This document shows positions 7,407 through 15,491 of a stretch of 64,000 nucleotides of DNA, in pieces. Positions within the stretch are counted from its first letter, which is position 1; every line of letters starts with the position of its first letter. Made by a program: the position numbers and the translations under genes. A model generated the notes under the pieces. That model was not told the origin of the DNA, searched no databases, and saw only the letters and a list, made by a program, of their open reading frames with translations. Source of the stretch: Stenotrophomonas bentonitica (lineage in GTDB: Bacteria; Pseudomonadota; Gammaproteobacteria; Xanthomonadales; Xanthomonadaceae); NCBI RefSeq assembly GCF_013185915.1, contig NZ_JAAZUH010000003.1, positions 248,001 to 312,000 on the forward strand, written 5' to 3'.

Positions 7407-8870
7407 TCATGCACGCGGCAGGGTGAACACGAACAACGCGCCCTCGCGGCTCTCCATCAACCGGATCTCGCGCCCATGCAGCTGCAGGATGCGGTGCACG
7501 ATCAGCAGGCCCAGTCCGCCGCTGTCCGGGCGGTCGCTGCCCAGTGCCGGCGGGGTGTGGAACAGGTCGTCGCGACGCGCCGCCGGAATGCCCGGGCCGG
7601 TGTCGGCCACGCTGACCTGGACCTCGCCCTGCACCGCCTGCAGCGTGACCGTGATCCGCCCTCCTTCCGGGGTATGCCGGATCGCGTTGTCGAGCAGGTT
7701 GGTGAGCACCCGTTCGATCAGGCCCAGGTCGGCGTCCACCGCCGGCAGCCCGGGTGGGATCTCCGCCACCAGCGCCTGCCGCCGGGCCTGCGCGGCCAGC
7801 TCGAATTTCTGGAACACGTCCTGCACCAGGTCCGGCAGCGAGAACGCCTGGCGGTCCAGCACCACCCCGCCGTGCTCCAGCCGCGCCAGCTCGAACAGCG
7901 CCTGCGCCAAGCGGCCGACCTTGTGGCTCTGCGACAGTGCGATGGCCAGGTAGCGCTGGCGCTCCTCCGGGCTCAGCGTGGCGTCCTTCAACGCCAGCGT
8001 TTCCAGGTAACCGTGCAGCGACGACAGCGGCGTGCGCAGGTCGTGCGAGATGTTGGCGACCAGCTCGCGCCGCTGCAGGTCCTGCTGGCGCAGCTGCTGC
8101 CATTGTTCGTTGAGCCGCTGGCCCATGTGCCCGAAGCTGTGCTGCAGGATCGCCAGCTCGTCGCGCTCACCGGCGCGCAGCGGCGTGGGCGGTACCGGCT
8201 GTGCCGGCGCCGCCGCGTCCACGTCGAAGGACTGCACGCGCCGGGTCAGCAGGCGCAGCGGGCGCGTTACCCAGCGGAACGCCACCGCGCCGGCCAGCAG
8301 CCCGATCACCGCCACGATCGCCAGCGACCACAGCGTGGTGCGCAGGCTGGCATTGGCGGCGATGTTGGCCGCCAGCGCCTCGCGCTGCTCGCCCACCAGC
8401 ACCACGTAGATGTAGCCCGCCTGGCGCCCCTGCACGAACAGCGGCGCGGCGTTGAACACCTTGCGGCCGGTTTCACTGCGTGGGTCGTCGCCGAGGATGG
8501 GCAGCGGCTCGTCGCGCAGCAGCGCCTGCACCGGCGCCAGGTCCACGCGGTCGCGCTTGAGGTGGCCGCTGGGCGCGTCGTGGCCGAGGATGCGGCCCTG
8601 GTCGTCGAGCAGGTACACCTCCACGCTGGGGTTCACCGCCATCAGCTTGCCGAACAGCGCGCGCACTTCGCCGCTGCGCATGCCGCCGCCGTCCATCAGT
8701 TCGCCGCTGCGGGCGATGTGTTCGGCCAGCCCGCGCGAGAGCCGCTGCACGGTTTCCTGCTCGTGCACGCGGGTGCTGCGCATCTGGATCGCCATCAGCG
8801 CGCCGCAGCACACCAGCAGCAGCGCGAAGAACGCCACCGACAACCGCTGCGAAAGACTCAGGCGGATCAT
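7407..8870 (-). CDS. Sensor histidine kinase of a two-component system
   Basis: 487 residues from the ATG that overlaps the response-regulator stop by ATGA. TM1 lies at about 10-29, a periplasmic sensor segment of about 145 residues follows, then TM2 at about 179-198 and a HAMP linker. HisKA has NISHDLRT with the phosphorylated His near 276. The HATPase domain has NLLDNAIRHTPEGG and DTGPGIP, but its F-box region is shortened to DLFHTPPALGSD before GGLGLLIV. It is translationally coupled to the regulator; divergent from both is the envelope Msr operon, a plausible target. Confidence 0.9.
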   Translation of the reverse strand: MIRLSLSQRLSVAFFALLLVCCGALMAIQMRSTRVHEQETVQRLSRGLAEHIARSGELMDGGGMRSGEVRALFGKLMAVNPSVEVYLLDDQGRILGHDAPSGHLKRDRVDLAPVQALLRDEPLPILGDDPRSETGRKVFNAAPLFVQGRQAGYIYVVLVGEQREALAANIAANASLRTTLWSLAIVAVIGLLAGAVAFRWVTRPLRLLTRRVQSFDVDAAAPAQPVPPTPLRAGERDELAILQHSFGHMGQRLNEQWQQLRQQDLQRRELVANISHDLRTPLSSLHGYLETLALKDATLSPEERQRYLAIALSQSHKVGRLAQALFELARLEHGGVVLDRQAFSLPDLVQDVFQKFELAAQARRQALVAEIPPGLPAVDADLGLIERVLTNLLDNAIRHTPEGGRITVTLQAVQGEVQVSVADTGPGIPAARRDDLFHTPPALGSDRPDSGGLGLLIVHRILQLHGREIRLMESREGALFVFTLPRA

Positions 8871-9595
8871 GCCGACGCCGCCTCGCTGCCGTCGACCAGC
8901 TTGTAGCCGCGGCCCCACACCGTCTGGATGCGCTGCGGCGACGCCGGGTCGCGTTCGATCTTGTTGCGCAGCCGGTTGATGTGGGTGTTCACGGTGTGCT
9001 CGTAGCCGTCGTGCTGGTAGCCCCAGACCTGGTTGAGCAGGTCCATCCGTGCGAACACCTGGCCGGGATGGCGGGCGAAGAAGTACAGCAGGTCGAATTC
9101 GCGCGGGGTCAGCTCCAGCGCGCGCCCTTCCACCTGCGCGGTGCGTGCGACTGGGTCGATGCGCAGCCCGGCCACCGCCAGTTCACCGGCGTCGATGCGC
9201 GCGTTCTGCGCCATCGCTTCGACCCGGCGCAGCAGCGCCTTCACCCGCGCCACAAGTTCCAGCATCGAGAACGGCTTGGCCAGGTAGTCGTCCGCGCCCA
9301 GCTCCAGGCCGAGGATGCGGTGCACTTCGCTGGCGCGGGCGCTGGTGATGATGATCGGGGTGTAGCGGGCCATGCCGCGTGCGCGCCGGCAGATCTCCAG
9401 CCCGTCCACGCCCGGCAGCATCAGGTCCAGCACCAGCGCGCTCCACGGCTGCGCTTCGAGCAGGGCCAGGCCCTCGTCGCCAGTGGCAGCGTGGGTGACC
9501 TCGTAGCCCTCGTCGCGCAGGTGCATGCGCAGCAGGTTGGCGATGTGGACATCGTCCTCAACGATCAGGACCTGTTTTGCACTGCTCATCGGCAC
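8867..9595 (-). CDS. OmpR/PhoB-family response regulator
   Basis: 242 residues. Receiver domain with acidic pair E13-D14-D15, phosphoacceptor D57 in VLDLMLPG, and K107 in DDYLAKPF; the C-terminal winged helix contains LTPREFDLL and VWGYQHDGYEHTVNTHINRLRNKIE. First gene of a two-gene unit with the kinase. Its start lies 141 bp from the divergent msrB start, so the shared region may hold its operator. The signal sensed is unknown; oxidative or envelope stress is an inference from the neighbours only. Confidence 0.92.
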   Translation of the reverse strand: MPMSSAKQVLIVEDDVHIANLLRMHLRDEGYEVTHAATGDEGLALLEAQPWSALVLDLMLPGVDGLEICRRARGMARYTPIIITSARASEVHRILGLELGADDYLAKPFSMLELVARVKALLRRVEAMAQNARIDAGELAVAGLRIDPVARTAQVEGRALELTPREFDLLYFFARHPGQVFARMDLLNQVWGYQHDGYEHTVNTHINRLRNKIERDPASPQRIQTVWGRGYKLVDGSEAASA

Positions 9596-9736
9596 GCGGG
9601 GGAGTGGCGGGAAGGTAGCCGCATTGTGGTCGGATCCGGACCTGAATGTGTCACGGAAAATTTAACCCTGCGTGAGGATTCGTTGATCGGCCCGGGCGCA
9701 GCATGGCCCCATCGTATCCAGAGCTGGAGATCGGCC

Positions 9737-10276
9737 ATGCAGTTCACCCGTCGCAGAGTACTTGGCATGGGCGCCCTGGGCGCCGCCGCCGGGCTGTTCG
9801 GGCTCACCGCCTGCAGCGCCAGCGCCCCGGCCGCCCCGGCGCCCTCGCGGCGCTTTGAAGTGATGCGCACCGACGCGCAGTGGCGCGAGCAGCTCACCCC
9901 TGCGCAATATTCGGTACTGCGCCGGCAGAGCACCGAGCGCCCCTTCAGCAGCCCCCTCAACAAGGAGCACCGGCGCGGTACGTTCGCCTGCGCCGGGTGT
10001 GGGCTGGAACTGTTCTCGTCCTCCACCAAGTTCGACAGCGGCACCGGCTGGCCCAGCTTCTGGGCGCCGCTGCACAACGCGGTGGCCGAGGACCGGGATA
10101 CCACGCTGGGCATGCTGCGGGTAGAAGCGCACTGCCGCCGTTGCGGCGGGCACCTGGGCCATGTGTTCGACGACGGGCCGCGCCCGACCGGGTTGCGGTA
10201 CTGCATGAACGGCGTGGCGATGAACTTCGTCGCTGCTGAGGAAGAGACACGCGTGCGGATTCCGAACCGCACGTAA
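9737..10276 (+). CDS. msrB: Envelope peptide-methionine (R)-S-oxide reductase, lipoprotein
   Basis: 179 residues. The N-terminus has an Arg-rich Tat-like start (TRRRVLGMG) leading to a lipobox (L-T-A-C, Cys near residue 26), so it is probably an exported lipoprotein. The MsrB domain has zinc pairs CAGC and CRRC, the [10 protein letters not shown] segment and the resolving/catalytic RYCMNG with Cys156. The start ATG has a GGAG site. It is first in an operon with dipZ and msrA, and reduces Met-R-sulfoxide in oxidised envelope proteins. A second, cytosolic msrB lies at 32.4 kb. Confidence 0.92.
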   Translation: MQFTRRRVLGMGALGAAAGLFGLTACSASAPAAPAPSRRFEVMRTDAQWREQLTPAQYSVLRRQSTERPFSSPLNKEHRRGTFACAGCGLELFSSSTKFDSGTGWPSFWAPLHNAVAEDRDTTLGMLRVEAHCRRCGGHLGHVFDDGPRPTGLRYCMNGVAMNFVAAEEETRVRIPNRT

Positions 10277-10309
10277 CGCATTCGCGATCCATCCGTTTAC
10301 AGGGACTCA

Positions 10310-12091
10310 ATGATGATCCTGCTTGTACTGGCCTACCTTGGCGGTGTGTTGACCATCCTCAGCCCGTGCATCCTGCCGGTGCTGCCGTTCGTGTTCGCGC
10401 GCTCGGACCGGCCGTTCCTGCGCAGCGGGCTGCCGCTGCTGGTCGGCATGGCACTCATGTTTGCGGTAGTCGCCAGCCTGGCGGCGGTGGGCAGCCAGTG
10501 GGTGGCGCAGGCCAACCAGGTCGGGCGCTGGATCGCGCTGGTGGTGATGGCGCTGTTCGCACTCGCGCTGCTGTGGCCCACCCTGGCCGACCGCATGCTC
10601 TCGCCGTTCCAGCGGCTGGGCGCGCGGCTGAGTGCTTCGGCCGACAAGGCCAGCGACGCCGGCCGTGGCGGCGTGGGCACCTCGCTGCTGATCGGCGTGG
10701 CCACCGGCCTGCTGTGGGCGCCCTGCGCCGGGCCGATCCTCGGCCTGATCCTGACCGGCGCGGCGCTGCAGGGTGCGAGCGTGGGCACCAGCGGCCTGCT
10801 GCTGGCGTACGCGCTGGGCGCGGCGACCTCGCTGGCGCTGGCGATCTGGATCGGTGGGCGGGTGTTCACCGCGCTAAAGCAGCGCCTGGGGGCCGGTGAA
10901 TGGATCCGCCGAGGCCTCGGTGTAGCCGCGTTGCTGGCGGTGGTCGCCATCGCAATGGGCTGGGATACCGGCGTGCTGACCCGTCTTTCCACGGTCAGTA
11001 CCGCAAAGCTGGAACAGGGCCTGCTCGACACCCTGCCCGGCCAGGCGCCCGACGCCGGCCCGGCGATGATGATGCGCGCTGCCGATGCACCAGACGGTGC
11101 GCCGCTGCCAGTGGAAGGCACACTGCCCTCGCTGGCCGGCGCCACCGGCTGGCTCAACAGCCCGCCGCTGAGCGCCGAAGGGCTGCGCGGCAAGGTGGTG
11201 CTGGTCGATTTCTGGACCTACTCCTGCATCAACTGCCTGCGCGCCCTGCCCTACGTGCGCGAGTGGGAACAGCGCTACCGCGACCAGGGCCTGGTGGTGA
11301 TCGGCGTGCACGCGCCGGAGTTCGCCTTCGAACGCAACCTGCGCAACGTGATGGGCGCGGTGGACGAATTGAAGATCACCTACCCGGTGGCGATCGACAA
11401 CGACTTCGCGATCTGGCGCGGCTTCAACAACCGCTACTGGCCGGCGCACTACTTCATCGACGGCAAGGGCCAGATCCGCGCGCACCATTTCGGCGAAGGC
11501 AACTACCGGCAGTCCGAGCAGATCATCCGCCAGCTGCTGCGCGAGAACGGTGCCACCCTGCCCGACGAACCGGCGCAGGCCATGGCCATGGCAGCCGCAT
11601 CCCCGCGCGAAGGCGTGGAGCGCCAGGCCGACATGCGCAACCTGAAATCGCCGGAGACCTATCTGGGCCATGCGCGTGCGGAGAACTTCGCTTCGCCCGG
11701 TGGGCAGCGCAACGACCAGCCTGCTGATTACGTGGTGCCGCCGTCGCTGGCCCTGAACCAGTGGGCGCTGGCCGGGAACTGGACGGTGGGCGACGAGGAC
11801 GCGCAGCTGCAGCGCGCCGGCGGGCGCATCGCGTTCCGCTTCCATGCGCGTGACCTGCACCTGGTGCTGGCCCCCGGTGAAGACGGCAAGCCGGTGCGCT
11901 TCCGCGTGCGCGTGGATGGCCAGGCGCCAGGCGCGGCGGCCGGTGGCGACGTGAGCGCCGATGGCAGCGGCGAAGTGAAGGAACACCGCCTGTACCAGTT
12001 GATCCGCCAGGACGGCGATGTCGGCGAACGCACCTTCGAGATCGAGTTCCTCGACCCCGGCGTGCACGCCTACGCCTTTACCTTCGGTTGA
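10310..12091 (+). CDS. dipZ: DipZ-like cytochrome c biogenesis/thioredoxin fusion protein
   Basis: 593 residues in three parts. An N-terminal DsbD/CcdA-like domain of about six membrane helices carries redox Cys in SPCILPVLP and WAPCAGP. A periplasmic thioredoxin-like domain has the motif S-C-I-N-C (Cys306 and Cys309). The C-terminal beta-rich DipZ domain spans about 440-593. The protein carries electrons across the inner membrane. Between msrB and msrA, it is the obvious reductant source for both; this arrangement is functionally analogous to the fused PilB of Neisseria. It follows msrB by 33 bp. Confidence 0.88.
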   Translation: MMILLVLAYLGGVLTILSPCILPVLPFVFARSDRPFLRSGLPLLVGMALMFAVVASLAAVGSQWVAQANQVGRWIALVVMALFALALLWPTLADRMLSPFQRLGARLSASADKASDAGRGGVGTSLLIGVATGLLWAPCAGPILGLILTGAALQGASVGTSGLLLAYALGAATSLALAIWIGGRVFTALKQRLGAGEWIRRGLGVAALLAVVAIAMGWDTGVLTRLSTVSTAKLEQGLLDTLPGQAPDAGPAMMMRAADAPDGAPLPVEGTLPSLAGATGWLNSPPLSAEGLRGKVVLVDFWTYSCINCLRALPYVREWEQRYRDQGLVVIGVHAPEFAFERNLRNVMGAVDELKITYPVAIDNDFAIWRGFNNRYWPAHYFIDGKGQIRAHHFGEGNYRQSEQIIRQLLRENGATLPDEPAQAMAMAAASPREGVERQADMRNLKSPETYLGHARAENFASPGGQRNDQPADYVVPPSLALNQWALAGNWTVGDEDAQLQRAGGRIAFRFHARDLHLVLAPGEDGKPVRFRVRVDGQAPGAAAGGDVSADGSGEVKEHRLYQLIRQDGDVGERTFEIEFLDPGVHAYAFTFG

Positions 12092-12105
12092 ACCAGGAGA
12101 GACCC

Positions 12106-12843
12106 ATGCGACTTTCCGTAGACAAACTGGTGGCCGGCGGCATCGCCGCCGTGATCGCCACGCTCACCATCACCGCCGTGTTGAACCTGGATCGGCCGGC
12201 GTATGCCGCAGGCGTCGAGAAGGTGGTCGCGGTGCCGGCGCCGAGCGGCGCGGCCGATCCGAAGCTGCCGGGCAGACGTGCCCAGGTGGTGTTCGCCGGT
12301 GGCTGCTTCTGGGGCGTGCAGGGCGTGTTCCAGCACATCAAGGGCGTGGACAACGCGGTGTCCGGCTACATCGGCGGCAGTAGGGCCGATGCCAACTACG
12401 CGCGGGTCAGCAGCGGCGGTACCGGCCATGCCGAGGCGGTGCAGGTCACCTACGACCCCAGCCAGGTGAGCTATGGCCAGCTGATGCAGGTGTTCTTCTC
12501 GGTGGTGCACGACCCCACCCAGCTCAACCGCCAGGGCCCGGACCGCGGCACCCAGTACCGCTCGGCGGTGTATGCCGACGATGCCGCACAGCGCGATGCC
12601 ACCAAAGCGTATATCGCGCAGCTGCAGCAGGCACGCGCGTATACAGCGCCGGTGGTGACCACGGTCGATGGCGGCAAGCCGTTCCAGGCGGCCGAGGGCT
12701 ACCACCAGAACTACCTCACCCTGCACCCGGAGTCGCTGTACATCCGCATCAACGACCAGCCCAAGGTGGCGGCGCTGCAGCGCATGTACCCGCAGCTGTA
12801 CCGCGAGAAGCCGCGGCTGGTGTCGACGCTGTCGGTGCGCTGA
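12106..12843 (+). CDS. msrA: Exported peptide-methionine (S)-S-oxide reductase
   Basis: 245 residues from the ATG at 12106, which has an AGGAGA site; an in-frame TTG at 12088 overlaps the dipZ stop and is less likely. An N-terminal hydrophobic segment (LVAGGIAAVIATLTITAV, then AYA-A) is a signal peptide or anchor. The MsrA domain has GCFWG with catalytic Cys67, then SGYIGG, GHAEAVQV and RGTQYRSAVY, all family hallmarks. It repairs Met-S-sulfoxide and completes the operon, which together handles both sulfoxide epimers outside the cytoplasm. Confidence 0.94.
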   Translation: MRLSVDKLVAGGIAAVIATLTITAVLNLDRPAYAAGVEKVVAVPAPSGAADPKLPGRRAQVVFAGGCFWGVQGVFQHIKGVDNAVSGYIGGSRADANYARVSSGGTGHAEAVQVTYDPSQVSYGQLMQVFFSVVHDPTQLNRQGPDRGTQYRSAVYADDAAQRDATKAYIAQLQQARAYTAPVVTTVDGGKPFQAAEGYHQNYLTLHPESLYIRINDQPKVAALQRMYPQLYREKPRLVSTLSVR

Positions 12844-12850
12844 AAGCCGC

Positions 12851-13534
12851 TCAGCCTGGCAGCAGGTGGCGGGCCAGCTGCGCCGGGTCCGCGCCCGGCG
12901 CGTACGGCAGGCGCCCCCAGAACGGCAGCGGCAGGCGCGCGCGCAGCAGTTCGACGTTGTCGTCGATGCGCTCCATCTGCGGGTCGACTTCATTGGCGAT
13001 CCAGCCGATGCAGGTCGCGCCGCTGGCTGCGATGGCCTGCGCGGTCAGCCGCGCATGGTTCAGGCAGCCCAGCCGCAGGCCCACCACCATCACCACCGGC
13101 AGCTGCAGCGCGTGCACCAGGTGCGACTGGTCCAGCGTGGTCGAGAGCGGCGCCAGCCAGCCGCCCACGCCTTCCACCACCACCGTGTCGGCCTGGGCGC
13201 TTAGCCGGGCGAAGGCGGCCTCGATCGGCGCAAGCGACAGGGTGACCCCGGCTGCGGCGGCAGCCAGCTCGGGCGCCAGGGGCAGCGGCAACGCGTAGGG
13301 ATTGAGGTCGGCGTAGGCCGGGCTGGGCAGGCTGGCGGCGAGCAGCGCGGTCGCGTCTTCGTTGCGCAGGCCTTCGGCGGTGTCTTCACAGCCGCTGGCG
13401 ACCGGCTTCATGCCTACCGCGCGTTGACCGCGCTGGCGGAGGGCGTGCAGCAGGGCGCAGCTGCTGAAGGTCTTGCCGATGCCGGTGTCGGTGCCGGTGA
13501 CGTAAAAGGCTGGCGGAAGCGCGGACGGGGACAT
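12851..13534 (-). CDS. bioD: Dethiobiotin synthetase
   Basis: 227 residues. P-loop GTDTGIGKT, KPVASG, the EGVGGWLAPL segment and NEVDP fit BioD, which closes the ureido ring of dethiobiotin with ATP and CO2. Convergent with msrA, only 7 bp apart with no visible terminator between. No other biotin genes are in the window. ATG start at 13534. Confidence 0.94.
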   Translation of the reverse strand: MSPSALPPAFYVTGTDTGIGKTFSSCALLHALRQRGQRAVGMKPVASGCEDTAEGLRNEDATALLAASLPSPAYADLNPYALPLPLAPELAAAAAGVTLSLAPIEAAFARLSAQADTVVVEGVGGWLAPLSTTLDQSHLVHALQLPVVMVVGLRLGCLNHARLTAQAIAASGATCIGWIANEVDPQMERIDDNVELLRARLPLPFWGRLPYAPGADPAQLARHLLPG

Positions 13535-13630
13535 GGCCGGACCGATGAACAGGGGCCTGCATTATCACCGGCACCGCAGCGTTCCGCGCCCGGCGGCCCG
13601 GTTCCGGGCCCCGCTTGCTAGACTGCGGCC

Positions 13631-14113
13631 ATGTTCGATACCACCACGCTCACCGGCAGCAAGCCGGAACAGTACGGCCAGCTGCTGGCCCAGGCCCGCG
13701 CCCTGGTGCACGGGGAACGCGACCGCATCGCCAATGCCGCCAACCTGTCGGCGCTGGTCTACCACGCCCTGCCGCAGCTGAACTGGGTGGGTTTCTATTT
13801 CTACGACGGCACCGAACTGGTGGTCGGCCCGTTCCAGGGCCTGCCGGCCTGCGTGCGCATTCCGCTCAGCAAGGGCGTGTGCGGGGCGGCTGCGACGCAG
13901 CGGGTGACCCAGCGCATCGAGGACGTGGACGCGTTCCCGGGCCACATCGCCTGCGATTCGGCCTCGCGCTCGGAACTGGTGGTGCCGCTGTTCAAGGGCG
14001 ACACCCTGGTCGGCGTGTTCGACCTGGACAGCCCGGTGCTGTCGCGATTCGACGCTGAGGACCAGGCGGGCCTGGAAGCGATTGCCGCGGTGTTCGTCGA
14101 GGCATTGGGATGA
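13631..14113 (+). CDS. msrC: Free methionine-(R)-sulfoxide reductase (GAF domain)
   Basis: 160 residues, a single GAF domain of the YebR/fRMsr type. The three conserved Cys are visible in ACVRIPLSKGVCG and HIACDSAS; LNWVGFYFYDG and GVFDLDSP are typical. It reduces free Met-R-sulfoxide in the cytosol and is the third of four methionine-sulfoxide reductases in the window. The TfoX-like gene overlaps its stop by ATGA. Confidence 0.92.
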   Translation: MFDTTTLTGSKPEQYGQLLAQARALVHGERDRIANAANLSALVYHALPQLNWVGFYFYDGTELVVGPFQGLPACVRIPLSKGVCGAAATQRVTQRIEDVDAFPGHIACDSASRSELVVPLFKGDTLVGVFDLDSPVLSRFDAEDQAGLEAIAAVFVEALG

Positions 14114-14475
14114 GCGCGAAGCTGCGCAACATCGGCCCCAAGAGTGCAGCCTGGCTGCGCCAGGTCGGTCTGCGCACCGCCGAGGACCTGGCCGCCGCCG
14201 GAGCGGTGGGCGCGTTCGTGAAAGTGCGCCGCGCCGGGTTCAAGCCCAGCCTCAACCTGCTGTATTCGCTGGAAGGCGCGTTGCAGGACTGCCATTGGCA
14301 GGAATTGCCGGAAGCGCGACGTACCGCGCTGGTGGCGGAGTACGAGGCGATCATTGCCGACAATCCGCTGAAGAAGGCGGGGCCGGCGTCTGGGCCGGTG
14401 TATGAGCGCAGCATGGTCAGTGATGACGACAGAGATGATGCGCCATTCGTTTCGGATGACGACGAACGAGCGTAG
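14110..14475 (+). CDS. TfoX C-terminal-domain protein
   Basis: 121 residues. The N-terminal 80 are the helix-hairpin-helix-like TfoX C-terminal domain (LRNIGPKSAAWLRQVGLRTAEDLAAAGAVGAFVKVRRAG). The TfoX N-terminal domain is absent, and the C-terminal 25 residues are acidic (DDDRDD, SDDDERA). Coupled to msrC by a 4-nt overlap. Stand-alone TfoX_C proteins are common; a role in competence cannot be assumed. Confidence 0.85.
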   Translation: MSAKLRNIGPKSAAWLRQVGLRTAEDLAAAGAVGAFVKVRRAGFKPSLNLLYSLEGALQDCHWQELPEARRTALVAEYEAIIADNPLKKAGPASGPVYERSMVSDDDRDDAPFVSDDDERA

Positions 14476-14480
14476 ATCCG

Positions 14481-14548
14481 GTAGAGCCACGCCCTGCGTG
14501 GCTGCGTGACCCCGGCACCGCGCGCAGCCACGCAGGGCGTGGCTCTAC
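14481..14548. repeat. SMAG (GTAG) REP pair, 'agccacgc-cct-gcgtggct' class
   Basis: Forward copy 14481-14505 and reverse copy 14524-14548, with GTAG heads at the outer ends. The whole block can fold into a long hairpin between two convergent genes. The reverse copy's GTAG provides the TAG stop of the phosphatase gene (stop at 14545-14547). Confidence 0.85.
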
Positions 14549-15126
14549 CCCGGTTGCTGGAGCTCGAGGAGTTCTCCCCACAGCCCTTCTTCCCCGCGCT
14601 CGATGCGCAGCCGCACGCGGGTGCCGTGGTCTATGCGCAGGGCCCAGCACATCGCCATCGGCAGGCCGCAGACCTGCGAGAGCACCATGCGCAGCGGGCC
14701 GCCATAGCTGACCACCACGGTCGGCACGGCATCGGGTTCATCGAGCAGGCGGTGCAGCGCACGCGCGATGCGGCGCTCGAAATGGCCCCAACTCTCGCCA
14801 TGCGGTGGCGGGTTGGTATGCGGATCCAGATGGAAGGCCGACAGCGCCTGCATCGGCAGTGCGTCCAGCGCCTGGCCGTCCCAGTCGCCGAAATCCAGCT
14901 CTTCCCATTCCTCGTCAGGCTCCACGTCCAATCCACGCGGCATTGCCAGCGCCTCGGCGGTGCCGACAGCACGCTGGCGCGGGGAGCACAGCACGCGCTC
15001 CCACGCCAGCTCCGCATAACGCTCGCACAGCGCCTCGGTGCTGCCGGCCTCCAACGCTGGGTCGGTGCGTCCGTCCAGATGGTCGTCGCGACCGGTGGCG
15101 GCGTGCCGGATCAGGTCCAGGATCAT
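14545..15126 (-). CDS. Histidine-phosphatase-family protein, CobC-like, second catalytic His replaced
   Basis: 193 residues from the ATG at 15126, which begins the family sequence MILDLIRHAATG. An upstream in-frame start at 15177 only adds basic residues. Present: the first catalytic His (RHAATG), the RTDPAL and CSPRQRA segments, and EELDFGDWDG with the conserved acid. The usual V-S-H-G-G is V-S-Y-G-G here (codon TAT), so the second catalytic His is missing. Its place beside the cobalamin riboswitch and btuB suggests descent from alpha-ribazole phosphatase (CobC). Activity is doubtful. Its stop codon comes from a SMAG repeat. Confidence 0.82.
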   Translation of the reverse strand: MILDLIRHAATGRDDHLDGRTDPALEAGSTEALCERYAELAWERVLCSPRQRAVGTAEALAMPRGLDVEPDEEWEELDFGDWDGQALDALPMQALSAFHLDPHTNPPPHGESWGHFERRIARALHRLLDEPDAVPTVVVSYGGPLRMVLSQVCGLPMAMCWALRIDHGTRVRLRIERGEEGLWGELLELQQPG

Positions 15127-15224
15127 TGGTGCGGCACCCCTGCAAAAAGCGAGGCGCATTCTAACCGGTCGCGCCACTGCACTGGGCCAGGCGCAAAGGT
15201 TTGCTCTACACTGCGCGCACTTTC

Positions 15225-15418
15225 AGGTGACCTGCGGCGCATGCCGGCAGGTTGAAACGGGAAGCCGGTGACGCAACAGGTCCTGCCTGCTGCCAGTCCG
15301 GCACTGCCCCCGCAACGGTAAGCGTGGAAAAGCCAGGCAATACGCCACTGTGCTCGTGCATGGGAAGGCGCCTGGTGCGATGGCATGCCATCGGCCCGCA
15401 AGTCCGGAGACCGGCCTG
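15225..15418 (+). promoter_or_regulatory. Cobalamin (B12) riboswitch upstream of btuB
   Basis: Core elements appear in order: GGGAAgcCGGTG (15260-15270), CCGGcaCTGCCCCCGCAACGGTAAGCG (about 15298-15324), GCCACTG (about 15344), GGGAAGGC (about 15362) and the closing AAGTCCGGAGACCGGCC (15400-15416). This matches the cobalamin aptamer from B12 box to 3' closing helix. About 75 nt separate it from the btuB start, including a G+C-rich hairpin around gggttgcg-acg-cgacccc. It should shut off btuB when B12 is plentiful. Confidence 0.93.
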
Positions 15419-15491
15419 GAAGACGACGGGTTGCGACGCGACCCCGCCCCCACCTTTGCCGCGCGGGCGTGCGCGGTGCATGGAGTCAATG

